From Obesumbacterium proteus (GTDB taxonomy: Bacteria > Pseudomonadota > Gammaproteobacteria > Enterobacterales > Enterobacteriaceae): a DNA stretch of 64,000 bases. Positions 1 through 8,871 of the stretch are shown in pieces. The position numbers and the translations under genes were made by a program. The DNA is taken from contig NZ_CP014608.1 of NCBI RefSeq assembly GCF_001586165.1, positions 3,968,001 through 4,032,000 on the forward strand, read 5' to 3'. Within the stretch, counting starts at the first letter, position 1. Every line of letters starts with the position of its first letter. Under the pieces are notes generated by a model. The model had not been told where the DNA came from and ran no database searches. It saw only the letters and a list, made by a program, of their open reading frames with translations.

Positions 1-2
1 CT

Positions 3-1313
3 GGGGTCATGGGCGTTATAGAAGGCAACGACCAGCTGCAAATTGTACTTGGGCCCGGCAAGGCGCAAACCGCCAGTGAAATGATGAACGTGATCCTTAG
101 CCAATCACAGTCACAGTCACAGTCACAAGCCGATAGCAGCACGCCAGAAACTGATTTAAATGCCCTCGCGGCGGAAAATAAAAAGCAGCTCAAGAGTAAG
201 CAAAATAACGCTTTTCACAGCTTCCTGACAAAATTCGCGACGATCTTCACCCCGCTTATTCCCGGCTTTATCGCCGCGGGTCTACTGCTCGGTATCGCGA
301 CGCTGCTCCAGCAAACCTTAATACTCGAAGGTGAAATTGCGCCGATTTGGCTTACGAGCCTGATTGGCTATATGAAAACCTTCAGCGTGGGCTTATTTAC
401 CTTCCTGAGTATCCTGATTGGCTTCAATACACAAAAAGCCTTCGGCGGAACCGGCGTTAATGGTGCCATCATCGCGTCATTATTTATTCTGCGTTACAGC
501 GCAGAAGGAACCGTGGGCTATTATGCGGGGATCGATAACTTCTTCGGTCTAGTAATAGATCCGAGAGGGAATATCATCGGCGTACTGTTAGCCTGTATGT
601 TCGGCGCATGGATTGAGCGCAAAGTACGCAAGGTTATCCCTGATAACTTGGATATGATCCTCACCTCCTCCATTACGCTACTCATCACTGGTGCCATAAC
701 CTATGTGGTTATCATGCCCATCGGCGTCGAACTCTTTAAGGGAATGTCTTGGCTGTTTCTGCATTTAAACGGTAACCCATTCGGCACCGCGTTGTTAGCG
801 GGGCTATTCCTGATTGCGGTGGTCTTTGGTATTCATCAGGGATTTGTGCCGGTGTATTTCGCTTTGATGGATGCTCAAGGGTTTAACTCCTTGTTCCCTA
901 TCCTCGCAATGGCGGGTGGCGGACAGGTTGGTGCCGCGTTAGCGTTATATTTAAAAGCCAAGCCGGGCTCGACCTTACGTATGCAAATTAAGGGCGCCAT
1001 ATTCCCCGGTTTATTGGGTATTGGCGAGCCGCTAATTTATGGTGTCACGCTGCCCCGCTTAAAACCGTTTATTACCGCCTGTTTGGGTGGTGCCGTAGGC
1101 GGATTCTTTATCGGGTTGGTGGCTTATATGGGATTACCGATTGGTTTGAATACCGTATTTGGCCCGTCTGGCTTGGTTTCCATACCGCTCATTACTTCAT
1201 CACAGGGTATCTATGCGGGCATGCTGGTTTATGTTGCAGGCGTTGCCATCTCGTATGCGGCAGGCTTCATTCTGACGTTGCTGTTTGGCTGTAAAAACGT
1301 TGACCTAACATAA
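3..1313 (+). CDS. murP: PTS N-acetylmuramic acid transporter EIIBC, 5' end missing
   Basis: This is the C-terminal 437 codons of MurP, which imports and phosphorylates N-acetylmuramic acid with EIIA(Glc) as phosphate donor. The reading frame is open to the window edge, and the first residues match the end of the EIIB domain, so the true start and the EIIB cysteine lie upstream. A linker follows, then an EIIC domain of about 10 membrane segments from residue ~75, with the family stretches FGGTGVNGAII, DPRGNIIGVL and GEPLIYGVTLPR. It ends like E. coli MurP (FGC-N-V-L/D). The linker contains an unusual Ser-Gln repeat. Family identity is clear by recall; substrate is inferred from it. Confidence 0.9.
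   Translation, partial: GVMGVIEGNDQLQIVLGPGKAQTASEMMNVILSQSQSQSQSQADSSTPETDLNALAAENKKQLKSKQNNAFHSFLTKFATIFTPLIPGFIAAGLLLGIATLLQQTLILEGEIAPIWLTSLIGYMKTFSVGLFTFLSILIGFNTQKAFGGTGVNGAIIASLFILRYSAEGTVGYYAGIDNFFGLVIDPRGNIIGVLLACMFGAWIERKVRKVIPDNLDMILTSSITLLITGAITYVVIMPIGVELFKGMSWLFLHLNGNPFGTALLAGLFLIAVVFGIHQGFVPVYFALMDAQGFNSLFPILAMAGGGQVGAALALYLKAKPGSTLRMQIKGAIFPGLLGIGEPLIYGVTLPRLKPFITACLGGAVGGFFIGLVAYMGLPIGLNTVFGPSGLVSIPLITSSQGIYAGMLVYVAGVAISYAAGFILTLLFGCKNVDLT
105..128 (+). repeat. TCACAG hexanucleotide microsatellite in murP linker
   Basis: Three perfect TCACAG units and one TCACAA follow an AGCCAA, encoding five Ser-Gln dipeptides between the EIIB and EIIC domains. Because the unit is 6 nt, copy-number change would lengthen or shorten the linker without a frameshift. 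Confidence 0.85.
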
Positions 1314-1321
1314 TGAGATTA

Positions 1322-1351
1322 AGCGCCATGCGTTCAGTAACACATGGCGCT
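1322..1351. terminator. Hairpin between convergent murP and clsC
   Basis: A perfect 9-bp stem AGCGCCATG / CATGGCGCT with a 12-nt loop lies between the converging genes. No U tract follows on either strand, so intrinsic termination is only suggested. Confidence 0.45.
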
Positions 1352-1359
1352 AACCGCAA

Positions 1360-2814
1360 TTATAGCAGCCACTCAATCGGCAAATAATAAGCGATTCTGG
1401 CTAAAATACGTTTGTATAGCGGGCTATCAGGCTCTTTATGATGAATTTGTTTCTCATCATTTTCATATTCAATCCAATTAATTTTACGACGCGGGGCAAG
1501 CACTAGCTGAAATGCTTTGTCGTGCAGGCTAGCAATAAATCGCTGATGAGTAGATGACGCCAGCGATTCACTTTCAATCACGAATCCCATCTCGGTATTT
1601 AATCGAGCCGAACGCGGATCAAAATTAAACGAACCAATAAAGACCAACTTGCCGTCAACGGCAAAAGTTTTAGCATGCAGGCTGGAACCAGAATGTCCGG
1701 TTAAGCCCCGGTCGCGTAAGCGCTCTTTACGTGATGGCCGCTCGGTTTCATTGGCTTTCATTTCAAACAATTCAATACCGCAACGCAGCAGGGTTTTTCG
1801 CCATTTGGCGTAACCCGCATGCACAATGGCCACATCGTTTGCCGCCAGAGAATTGGTGAGCACCGTCATTTTCACCCCTTGCCGCGCTAAATAAACCAGC
1901 TGTGACACGCCGGTGCGGGTAGGAACGAAATAGGCGGAGATAATATCCATGCTCACTTTTGGCTCACCAATCATCTTAAACAGACGTGATGCCATCAGCG
2001 CTTTGGTGGCTAACTCGCCGCGCCCTTTAAGCGGATCATCGCTAAATAATTGCACCTTTGCCCACGTCAGCGGCAGCTCGTTGTTCTCCATTTTGCGGGC
2101 TAAAAATTTATCACGCAGACGCTTTATATAGACTTTGGCACGCGCTCTGCCGCCCACTTCTTCAATCGTTAGGCCATGCAGAAAGCGCTTTTCCGACGCG
2201 TTGCCCAGAACGTCTTCCGCCGGTGATACACAGGCTGAAGTCCAATAGCGCTCGAAATCCTGACAGACCTCAGCAACAACATTGCCCACGGCCAACACGT
2301 CTAAATCAGAAAAAAGCGGCTGTTCACCGATACCAAAATACTCATCCCCCACATTGCGCCCACCGACGATGGTCGCCTGACTATCAAACGTCATGCTTTT
2401 ATTGTGCATGCGCCGATTGAGTCTTTTAAAATCGGTTAAATAGCATAAACAGCGCATGCGCCGTAGCTGGAAGGGATTGAAGAGTTTTACGCTGATATTG
2501 GGGTGCGCATTGAGTCGGCGCAGTGATTCATCCAAACCGCCGGTGTTGTTGTCATCCAGCAGTAAACGAACTTTTACCCCGCGCTCGGCGGCACGAAATA
2601 ATGCGCTAAACAGCAGTCGCCCCGAGAGATCGTTGTGCCAGATGTAATACTGCACATCCAGCGTTTTCTCAGCCATGTTGGTGAGCAAATATCTTGCAGC
2701 GAAAGCGTCATTACCCTCTTCTAAAGGATAGACCCCGCTTAACTCAGGATGGCATTCGCATAGCGGTTGGATAAGTCGAGCTAAACGTGTATCTCGATAT
2801 GGTGTACTGTTCAT
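1360..2814 (-). CDS. clsC: Cardiolipin synthase C (phospholipase D family)
   Basis: The 484-residue protein resembles E. coli ClsC (YmdC) throughout. It belongs to the PLD superfamily and is expected to make cardiolipin from phosphatidylglycerol and phosphatidylethanolamine at the inner membrane. Two HKD motifs are visible: HNKSMTFD near residue 137 and HAKTFAVDG near residue 378, the second followed by GSFNFDPRSARLNTE. The C-terminus LPIEWLL matches the E. coli protein. The ATG is preceded by AGGGG at 6 nt. No ymdB-like partner is present beside it. Confidence 0.92.
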   Translation of the reverse strand: MNSTPYRDTRLARLIQPLCECHPELSGVYPLEEGNDAFAARYLLTNMAEKTLDVQYYIWHNDLSGRLLFSALFRAAERGVKVRLLLDDNNTGGLDESLRRLNAHPNISVKLFNPFQLRRMRCLCYLTDFKRLNRRMHNKSMTFDSQATIVGGRNVGDEYFGIGEQPLFSDLDVLAVGNVVAEVCQDFERYWTSACVSPAEDVLGNASEKRFLHGLTIEEVGGRARAKVYIKRLRDKFLARKMENNELPLTWAKVQLFSDDPLKGRGELATKALMASRLFKMIGEPKVSMDIISAYFVPTRTGVSQLVYLARQGVKMTVLTNSLAANDVAIVHAGYAKWRKTLLRCGIELFEMKANETERPSRKERLRDRGLTGHSGSSLHAKTFAVDGKLVFIGSFNFDPRSARLNTEMGFVIESESLASSTHQRFIASLHDKAFQLVLAPRRKINWIEYENDEKQIHHKEPDSPLYKRILARIAYYLPIEWLL

Positions 2815-2895
2815 TGTTACCCCTAACCCGCTTTAATCGCCGCCATGCATCAAACATTAGATACTGGCGACAATTAAAGATAGGGGCAACTATAA

Positions 2896-3579
2896 TTATG
2901 CTTCGGTGACGATTTCCAAGCCCTGCGTTACACATTGCTCCAGCGTTTTCATTGCGCTGCTATAGTCGCGGTCAGGTTTAAACAAGCCCGCTGTACCTAA
3001 GATGAAATAATCCACGTCACGGGCCAGAGTACTAACGACCTGCGGAGAAATTGCCCCATCGACGGCAATCTGAGCACTGCTGCCGTGTTGATGTAACATT
3101 TTTCTTAAGCGGCTAATTTTATCAATAGCGCTATGAATAAATGGCTGACCGGCAAATCCAGGATTAACCGACATTACTAACACTACATCCACGACATCTA
3201 GCACTTCTTCCAAAGCACTCAACGAAGTACCCGGGTTAATCGCCACTCCGGCCTTAACCCCCCGTTGGCGAATATGGGTTAATGTACGATGTAAATGAAT
3301 GGGCGCCTCAGCGTGAACATAAATAATGCTGCAACCGAGATCTGAAAATTTATCAATATAGCCGTCAGGATTAGACACCATTAAGTGCACGTCATAAGGG
3401 ATCGTCGCTAACTTAGCGACTGCTTTGACATCCTCAATTCCCAACGCAAAATTAGGTACAAAGTGCCCATCCATAATATCAATATGAAACATCGCTGCGC
3501 CTGCACTTTCTAAACGCTGAATTTCATGACTCAGCTGAGAAAAATCCACACACATTAAAGAAGGACAGAAATTCGCCAT
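2896..3579 (-). CDS. Ribulose-phosphate 3-epimerase family, probable allulose-6-phosphate epimerase
   Basis: This 227-residue TIM-barrel enzyme of the Rpe/AlsE family has the metal-binding signature HIDIMDGHFVPN, the HLMV motif, VNPGFAGQPF and a C-terminal VDGAIS...GTAGLF phosphate loop. The family epimerises C3 of ketose phosphates (ribulose-5-P to xylulose-5-P, or allulose-6-P to fructose-6-P). It is the last gene of a PTS-rpiB-epimerase operon, 5 nt after rpiB. That context, plus the RpiR-type regulator opposite, favours an AlsE-like role in allose or allulose use over housekeeping Rpe. Substrate is inferred. Confidence 0.8.
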   Translation of the reverse strand: MANFCPSLMCVDFSQLSHEIQRLESAGAAMFHIDIMDGHFVPNFALGIEDVKAVAKLATIPYDVHLMVSNPDGYIDKFSDLGCSIIYVHAEAPIHLHRTLTHIRQRGVKAGVAINPGTSLSALEEVLDVVDVVLVMSVNPGFAGQPFIHSAIDKISRLRKMLHQHGSSAQIAVDGAISPQVVSTLARDVDYFILGTAGLFKPDRDYSSAMKTLEQCVTQGLEIVTEA

Positions 3580-3584
3580 GTTAA

Positions 3585-4025
3585 TTATTCCTCTTCAAGC
3601 TGAGTAATCATATTCACACGAGTTTGATGACGCTCGCCTTCAAACTCAGCGTTCAGCCATTCATCTACAATCATTTTGGCCAGTTCCGCACCAATCACTC
3701 GCGAGCCAAAAGCCAAAATATTCGTATTGTTATGCTGACGTGAAAGCTTAGCCGAATAGGGCTCACTACAGACCACCGCTCTGATCCCATGAACTTTATT
3801 TGCCGCAATCGAAATACCGATGCCTGAACCACAAATCAGAATTCCTAGATCGGCTTCGCCTGAAGCTACCGCTCTTGCGACAGCTTCGGCATAAATTGGA
3901 TAATCTGTTCGGCTCTCAGAATGAGTGCCCTTATCAATAATATCGACTCCACGATTTTTCAAATGTGAAATAATTAATGGCTTTAAAATAAACCCAACAT
4001 GATCACAACCAATGGCGATTTTCAT
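3585..4025 (-). CDS. rpiB: Ribose-5-phosphate / allose-6-phosphate isomerase B
   Basis: The 146-residue protein closely matches E. coli RpiB, which interconverts ribose-5-P and ribulose-5-P and also isomerises allose-6-P. It begins with IAIGCDHVGFILK (Asp and His of the active site), and contains the catalytic-cysteine loop ICGSGIGISIAANK, EPYSAKLSRQHNNTN and the C-terminal RHQTRV. It sits between the PTS gene (41 nt upstream) and the epimerase (5 nt downstream), consistent with sequential steps on an imported aldohexose-6-phosphate. Confidence 0.92.
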   Translation of the reverse strand: MKIAIGCDHVGFILKPLIISHLKNRGVDIIDKGTHSESRTDYPIYAEAVARAVASGEADLGILICGSGIGISIAANKVHGIRAVVCSEPYSAKLSRQHNNTNILAFGSRVIGAELAKMIVDEWLNAEFEGERHQTRVNMITQLEEE

Positions 4026-4066
4026 TATTTCCCTTTATTTTTTAAAAACGATAATTAAGTAATATT

Positions 4067-5674
4067 TTAAATTGCAGCTTGGAGGCATTCATCTAAGTTT
4101 GATTTAATCAATGTGACATGTGGACCATATATAACTTGAACGCCTTTTCCTTTTCGAATAACACCACGCGCACCTGATTGCTTAAGCAGAGCATCAGAAA
4201 CCAAAGAGTCATCGTTTACTGTAATTCGCAAGCGAGTAGCACAACAGTCAACATCTGCGATATTACCCACCCCACCTAGGCCTTGAATGATTAACTCAGA
4301 AACACCATGGGTATTTTCCAACCGCTGAATAGCGGCTTGTTCTTTAGCAGCTTCCACATCTTTTCGTGTGTAAAGCTTAGTTTCCTCTCCACTCTCTTCT
4401 CGCCCTGGCGTTTTAAAGTTAAAGCGAGTAATAAGAAAGCGGAAACTAAAGTAATATGCCGGAAATAAAGGAATACCGATCAGAATGGCATTCATCCAAC
4501 TTGTTTTGGCATTACCTTGCATAACACCAAATAAGAAGAAATCAATGAGGCTGCCCGAAAACGTCTGCCCAACCCCCACATTAAACATATGGCACAACAT
4601 AAATGACAAACCGGCTAGCAAACAGTGCAGCACATACAGCAGCGGCGCAGCAAACAAGAACGAGAATTCAATTGGCTCAGTGATCCCCGTTAGCACGGCA
4701 GTCAATGTTGCTGAAAGCAATAGCCCCAATACTAGTTTACGGTTCTCGGGTTTTGCAGTGTGGTAAATCGCTAAAGCGGCTCCCGGAATGCCAAACAGGT
4801 AGAACGGGAATTTACCTGCCATAAAACGAGTGGCTTCAACAGAGAAATGCTGGGTATTTGGGCTTGCCAACTCGGCAAAGAAAATATTCTGCGCCCCCGT
4901 GACGGTAACACCATCAATCACGGCAGTGCCTCCCAAACCGGTTTGCCAGAACGGCATATAAAAGACGTGATGTAATCCAAAGGGAATTAATGCGCGCTCA
5001 ATAAAGCCATATATGAACGTTCCTGCATATCCAGCGCGATTGACGAGTCCCCCTAAATCCATGATGCCATGTTGAATAGTCGGCCAGATGTAAAACATCA
5101 CCATGCCCACGATCACATAGGTTAAAGCGGTAATGATGGGAATAAAGCGCGTACCGCCGAAGAATGAAAATACGGGTGGCAGCTCGATTTTATAAAAACG
5201 ATTATGTAAAGCTGCAACGCCAAGCCCAACCAAGACACCGCCAAATACCCCCATTTGCAACGAGTTAATCCCAACGCTCATCCCGAGCGCCCCATCAACC
5301 ATCGCTCCGGGCTTAAGCAAACCGTTTAGCTCCAGCATGGCGTTAATCGTGGCATGCATGGTAAGAAAGCCAATAACCCCCGATATTGCGGCGACATCTT
5401 TCTCTTTTTTTGCCATTCCCATCGCCACACCGGCAGCAAATAAGATTGGCAAATTAGAAAATACAATACTCCCTGCACTTTTCATTACTGTAAGTAATGC
5501 GTGAAGTACCGTACCTTCGCCGAGCAGTGATTGAAGCCCGTAGGACTCAATCGTAGTCGCATTAGTAAAGGAGGCACCAATACCTAACAGCAGCCCTGCA
5601 ACGGGCAATAACGCAATAGGCAGCATGAAAGAACGCCCTACACGCTGGATGACACCGAAAAATGATGATTTCAT
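4067..5674 (-). CDS. PTS EIICB of the glucose/alpha-glucoside family, probable allose or allulose transporter
   Basis: This 535-residue fusion of EIIC (about residues 1-420, ~10 membrane segments) and EIIB (about 450-535) has the EIIB phospho-cysteine in DCCATRLRITV and the EIIC substrate-loop TEPIEFSFLF. There is no EIIA domain, so it probably relies on Crr. The closest relative I recall is MalX/AglA. It leads an operon with rpiB and an epimerase, and would deliver a sugar-6-phosphate straight to them. The substrate is inferred from the enzymes; maltose or glucose analogues remain possible. Confidence 0.8.
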   Translation of the reverse strand: MKSSFFGVIQRVGRSFMLPIALLPVAGLLLGIGASFTNATTIESYGLQSLLGEGTVLHALLTVMKSAGSIVFSNLPILFAAGVAMGMAKKEKDVAAISGVIGFLTMHATINAMLELNGLLKPGAMVDGALGMSVGINSLQMGVFGGVLVGLGVAALHNRFYKIELPPVFSFFGGTRFIPIITALTYVIVGMVMFYIWPTIQHGIMDLGGLVNRAGYAGTFIYGFIERALIPFGLHHVFYMPFWQTGLGGTAVIDGVTVTGAQNIFFAELASPNTQHFSVEATRFMAGKFPFYLFGIPGAALAIYHTAKPENRKLVLGLLLSATLTAVLTGITEPIEFSFLFAAPLLYVLHCLLAGLSFMLCHMFNVGVGQTFSGSLIDFFLFGVMQGNAKTSWMNAILIGIPLFPAYYFSFRFLITRFNFKTPGREESGEETKLYTRKDVEAAKEQAAIQRLENTHGVSELIIQGLGGVGNIADVDCCATRLRITVNDDSLVSDALLKQSGARGVIRKGKGVQVIYGPHVTLIKSNLDECLQAAI

Positions 5675-5849
5675 GTTATTCCCTTGAGTTAGATCGTCAT
5701 TACGCCAAAATCAACCCTGCATTTTCCTTTTTTAGTATGAAAGCATGAGCCCGAGGGCATTTCCCTGGTGAGGATTAATTAAGCATACTTCACGAAAAAT
5801 ATTATTATTGTAAAGTAATGACAGAATCAAGTACTAAAAATGATTAACT

Positions 5850-5873
5850 TCACAAACTGGGGAAGTTTTGTGA
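5850..5873. promoter_or_regulatory. Inverted repeat in PTS/RpiR divergent promoter region
   Basis: TCACAAA and TTTGTGA form a perfect 7-nt inverted repeat separated by 10 nt, in the 327-bp region between the divergent PTS operon and regulator gene. It is a candidate operator for the RpiR-type regulator. The rest of this gap is AT-rich promoter-like DNA. Confidence 0.4.
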
Positions 5874-6001
5874 TTTAGTGCGGATGATTTATTCGCGTGG
5901 TTTTTCCTATCAGTTTCATCCGCCGACGATAAATCAAAGTACAGATGTCCAAATGGCTGTGATAAGATTTTGTAAGCGCTTAATCTAGTAGGGGATAAAC
6001 G

Positions 6002-6880
6002 ATGGATGTTATGCAAGATAGCGAGAATACGCTCGCCATTGGGGCAAAGATAAAAATGTCGCTTTCCCTGCTGAACCCCACCGAGCGGGGTATTGCTGAA
6101 TGGCTGATAACAAAAGGCAACATCACAAAAAACACAAGTTTGCGTGAAGTATCGCTTGCATTAGAAGTCTCTGAACCGCTCGTTGTTAAGGTGGCTAAAA
6201 AGATAGGCTACTCAGGATTTCGAGAGTTAAGACGTGCCCTAGTCGCCTACTTTGCTTCTTTGCCTTACGAAAAAGAAGAAGAGATCACGGAGCAAGATAA
6301 TCTAAATACCGTGTTAGATAAGGTGTTCAGCAATAGCATTCAAGCGTTAAAAGAAGCGCAGGCCGTCGCCGATACCCAAGTGATCAACGCCGCCGCAGCG
6401 CTGATTTATAAAGCCAAACACGTTGTGCTTCTTGGCGTAGGTGGTTCTTCATCAGTCTGTGAGGATTTTGAACACAAGCTGTTACGCATTGGGGTGCATA
6501 GCCATACCTACAGCGATTTTCACTTGATGCTGATGGTGGCATGCCAATTAACCGAAGAAGATGTTGTGATTGTGATTTCTCAATCAGGCGATACGCGTGA
6601 GCTATTAAACGCCGTAGAGATCGCGAAGCAACGTCGAGCGAACATTGTTTGCATCACCAATGATAATGTTTCACCGCTTTCACAACTATCTGATTTATCA
6701 ATCTTTAGCCCTGCCATGAGCGGACCAATACTCGGACAAAATGCAGTAGCGCGTATTATTCAGCTGAACCTACTTGATACGCTGTTTATCGCCATCTTGT
6801 TGCAGGATTACCACCGTAATAAAGAAACACTTGAGCGCAGCATTGAGATTGTCGAGCCCCTGCATGGAAAACTGCGCTGA
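6002..6880 (+). CDS. RpiR/AlsR-type transcriptional regulator (HTH plus SIS)
   Basis: The 292-residue protein has an N-terminal HTH_6 domain (SLREVSLALEVSEPLVVKVAKKIGYSGFRELRRAL, ~residues 44-80, seen here in segments) and a C-terminal SIS sugar-phosphate-binding domain (~residues 120-270; VVLLGVGGSSSV, VVIVISQSGDTRELLNAV). E. coli RpiR (AlsR) represses rpiB and the allose genes, and this gene faces a PTS-rpiB-epimerase operon, so it is probably their regulator with a sugar phosphate as effector. An AGGGG lies 7 nt before the chosen ATG; an in-frame ATG three codons later is possible. Confidence 0.85.
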   Translation: MDVMQDSENTLAIGAKIKMSLSLLNPTERGIAEWLITKGNITKNTSLREVSLALEVSEPLVVKVAKKIGYSGFRELRRALVAYFASLPYEKEEEITEQDNLNTVLDKVFSNSIQALKEAQAVADTQVINAAAALIYKAKHVVLLGVGGSSSVCEDFEHKLLRIGVHSHTYSDFHLMLMVACQLTEEDVVIVISQSGDTRELLNAVEIAKQRRANIVCITNDNVSPLSQLSDLSIFSPAMSGPILGQNAVARIIQLNLLDTLFIAILLQDYHRNKETLERSIEIVEPLHGKLR

Positions 6881-7053
6881 TGCTGCAACATTAATTACAG
6901 ACTGCGCATTTTATCTTCCAGTGACTAAATGTTATACAGATCACACTATGCTGCCAAAATCCTTTTAAAAGAGTACAATACGCCATCGATTTTTGGGCTG
7001 ATGAGCCCTGTATTCGCAACTTATTAATAGCGTGAATTAAAGGTGAGGTTGTT

Positions 7054-7689
7054 GTGTTTGAGAGCTATGGTGTACTCAATATCTGGACTTACGTTCTCGG
7101 TGCGATTTTCATCATTATGGTTCCGGGGCCGAATACGTTATTTGTACTCAAAACCGGCATTACACGCGGCGTGAAAGAGGGTTATAAAGCGGCGCTAGCC
7201 GTTTTTATCGGTGACGCAGTTTTGATTTTTTGCGCTTACATCGGTATCGCGTCGCTGATCCGCTCTTCCCCATTTTTATTCTCGCTGGTGAAAATGCTCG
7301 GCGCGCTCTATCTGCTCTATCTCGGGCTGAAAATCCTGTACAGCACGCTGTCCAAAAAAGGGCAAAGCCAGAGCTCAGCGCATGAAGAGCCTGAACATGT
7401 TTTTCGTAAGGCGTTAACGCTTAGCTTAACTAACCCTAAAGCAATTCTGTTTTACGTATCGTTCTTTGTTCAGTTCATTGATATGGGCTATGCACATACC
7501 GGCATTTCCTTTGCCATTCTAGCGGTCATTTTAGAAATGATTAGCTTCTGCTATATGACGCTGCTGATCTTTTCCGGCGCTGCCCTGGCTCATTTCCTGA
7601 GCGAAAAGAAACGCCTCGCCAAACTTGGCAATTCAATGGTGGGTCTTTTGTTCCTCGGATTTGCCACTAAGCTTGCTACTTCGGCTTAA
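7054..7689 (+). CDS. leuE: Leucine exporter LeuE (LysE/RhtB family)
   Basis: The 211-residue protein resembles E. coli LeuE (YeaS), an inner-membrane exporter of leucine and related amino acids. It has six hydrophobic segments and the family motif VPGPNTLFVLK near residue 23, with SLTNPKAILFYVSFFVQF near residue 125. The start is GTG, set by an AGGTGAGG ribosome site just upstream and by alignment to the known N-terminus (MF-x-x-YGVLN-x-WTY). A strong terminator follows. Confidence 0.92.
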   Translation: MFESYGVLNIWTYVLGAIFIIMVPGPNTLFVLKTGITRGVKEGYKAALAVFIGDAVLIFCAYIGIASLIRSSPFLFSLVKMLGALYLLYLGLKILYSTLSKKGQSQSSAHEEPEHVFRKALTLSLTNPKAILFYVSFFVQFIDMGYAHTGISFAILAVILEMISFCYMTLLIFSGAALAHFLSEKKRLAKLGNSMVGLLFLGFATKLATSA

Positions 7690-7709
7690 TACCAAAAGAC
7701 ATGAAGCAA

Positions 7710-7732
7710 AAAGGCTCCTTTTAGGAGCCTTT
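7710..7732. terminator. Bidirectional intrinsic terminator after leuE
   Basis: A perfect 9-bp stem AAAGGCTCC / GGAGCCTTT with a 5-nt loop, flanked by A-rich and T-rich bases, lies between convergent leuE and the isomerase gene. Confidence 0.85.
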
Positions 7733-7756
7733 GTTACGAATGAGCCAAGCGATTCT

Positions 7757-8395
7757 TTAAGCTAGAATCTTCCGTACAAAATCCTCAATTTCTTTGTTCT
7801 GGCAATTTTCAAAGAAGCATTGCTGGAAACGTTCACCGCTTACCGCGGTTTTGACTAACTCAGCATCAATCGCTCGCAGCGTATCTAAGTAGTTATCTTT
7901 CACCACGGCCACTTTTACCTGATTCAAAATTCCAGCGTTACGTACCTGTGGCTCTTTACGATCTAGCGGATAACCTTCGCCCTTCGCGCCCGTAAAGGCT
8001 TTTTCGAAAATGTAGCGTACATTGAGCTCAGCTCCCCAGCCAAAGCCTTTGGCAAACAGCAGGGATAGCGCATTACCGTTATTAATTTGAGCAAATAAAA
8101 ACGCATCCGCAGGATCAATACAGTAACCGCAGACCACGCCCGGATGGATATTCAGTGACATAAGCGCACCCTGCCCCGTACCGCATCCGGTGACAACGAA
8201 ATCAACCGCTTTGGCATTCAGTAAAATGCTCGCCATGATGCCAAGGTGAATATACGTCAGATGATGATCCTGCTCATCCTTCATACCCACATTGAATACT
8301 GGGTAATTTTTTTCATCTGCCACAGTATGCAGTTCTTTGAGAACCACCGCATTCTTGCTTGCCTGACTGTTTTCCATCATCAGTGCAATTTTCAT
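7757..8395 (-). CDS. RpiB/LacA/LacB family sugar-phosphate isomerase
   Basis: This 212-residue protein starts MKIALMMENSQASKN and carries the family core VVTGCGTGQGALMSLNIHPGV with the cysteine-containing anion loop near residue 70. It is longer than RpiB (~146 residues), with an extra C-terminal helical region. The chosen ATG at 8395 has GGAGAG 6 nt upstream; the frame stays open 25 codons further but without a start signal. It stands alone, unlike the rpiB at 3.6 kb. Substrate is unknown; related longer forms occur near hexuronate genes in some enterobacteria. Confidence 0.75.
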   Translation of the reverse strand: MKIALMMENSQASKNAVVLKELHTVADEKNYPVFNVGMKDEQDHHLTYIHLGIMASILLNAKAVDFVVTGCGTGQGALMSLNIHPGVVCGYCIDPADAFLFAQINNGNALSLLFAKGFGWGAELNVRYIFEKAFTGAKGEGYPLDRKEPQVRNAGILNQVKVAVVKDNYLDTLRAIDAELVKTAVSGERFQQCFFENCQNKEIEDFVRKILA

Positions 8396-8706
8396 AACGC
8401 TCTCCAGTAGGGACTGATTAAGGTGACAACTGGTTATCCAGCCGTTGAATGCTGTCGACCTTACCATCACAGAAACCCATATTCAAATTTAATGAAAAGA
8501 TGTTTTATAAAAATCACGTTCTGAGTTTTTCTCGTTGATGTGTCGCTCAAAGCATAAAAATACGGCGCACTGATGAGGTAAATTAATAAAGTAAAATATA
8601 AAATAATAAACCTGATACTCAGTAATATATCGTTTTGGTAAAAATCACGGTAGAGTCTTACTGTTGGTGTTTAATAATCCATTTTCGGCTTGTTACTAAT
8701 ATCACT

Positions 8707-8738
8707 AAAAAATCAAGATGCTTTACCTGCCATCTTGA
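8707..8738 (-). terminator. Minus-strand terminator inside a 476-bp gap
   Basis: Read on the minus strand, TCAAGATG / CATCTTGA form a perfect 8-bp stem followed by six T. No gene lies just upstream on that strand, so it may end a small RNA or leader transcript started between 8740 and 8870. The rest of the gap 8396-8871 is very AT-rich and holds one perfect DnaA-box 9-mer (TTATCCACA, 8768-8776); I see no gene in it. Confidence 0.6.
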
Positions 8739-8871
8739 AAATTCCATAATTCATCCTTTCTTGTTTATTATCCACACAAGTTTTTACCTAGTGTATATTT
8801 AGTATTTATTTATTGAGATAACTTTACAAAAATACATTTATTCTTAGCCGTGAGCTATTCTCTTTATTTTT

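Noticed and set aside
8768..8776. Replication origin suggested by a perfect DnaA box
   Set aside because: A single box without companions or an unwinding region is expected by chance.
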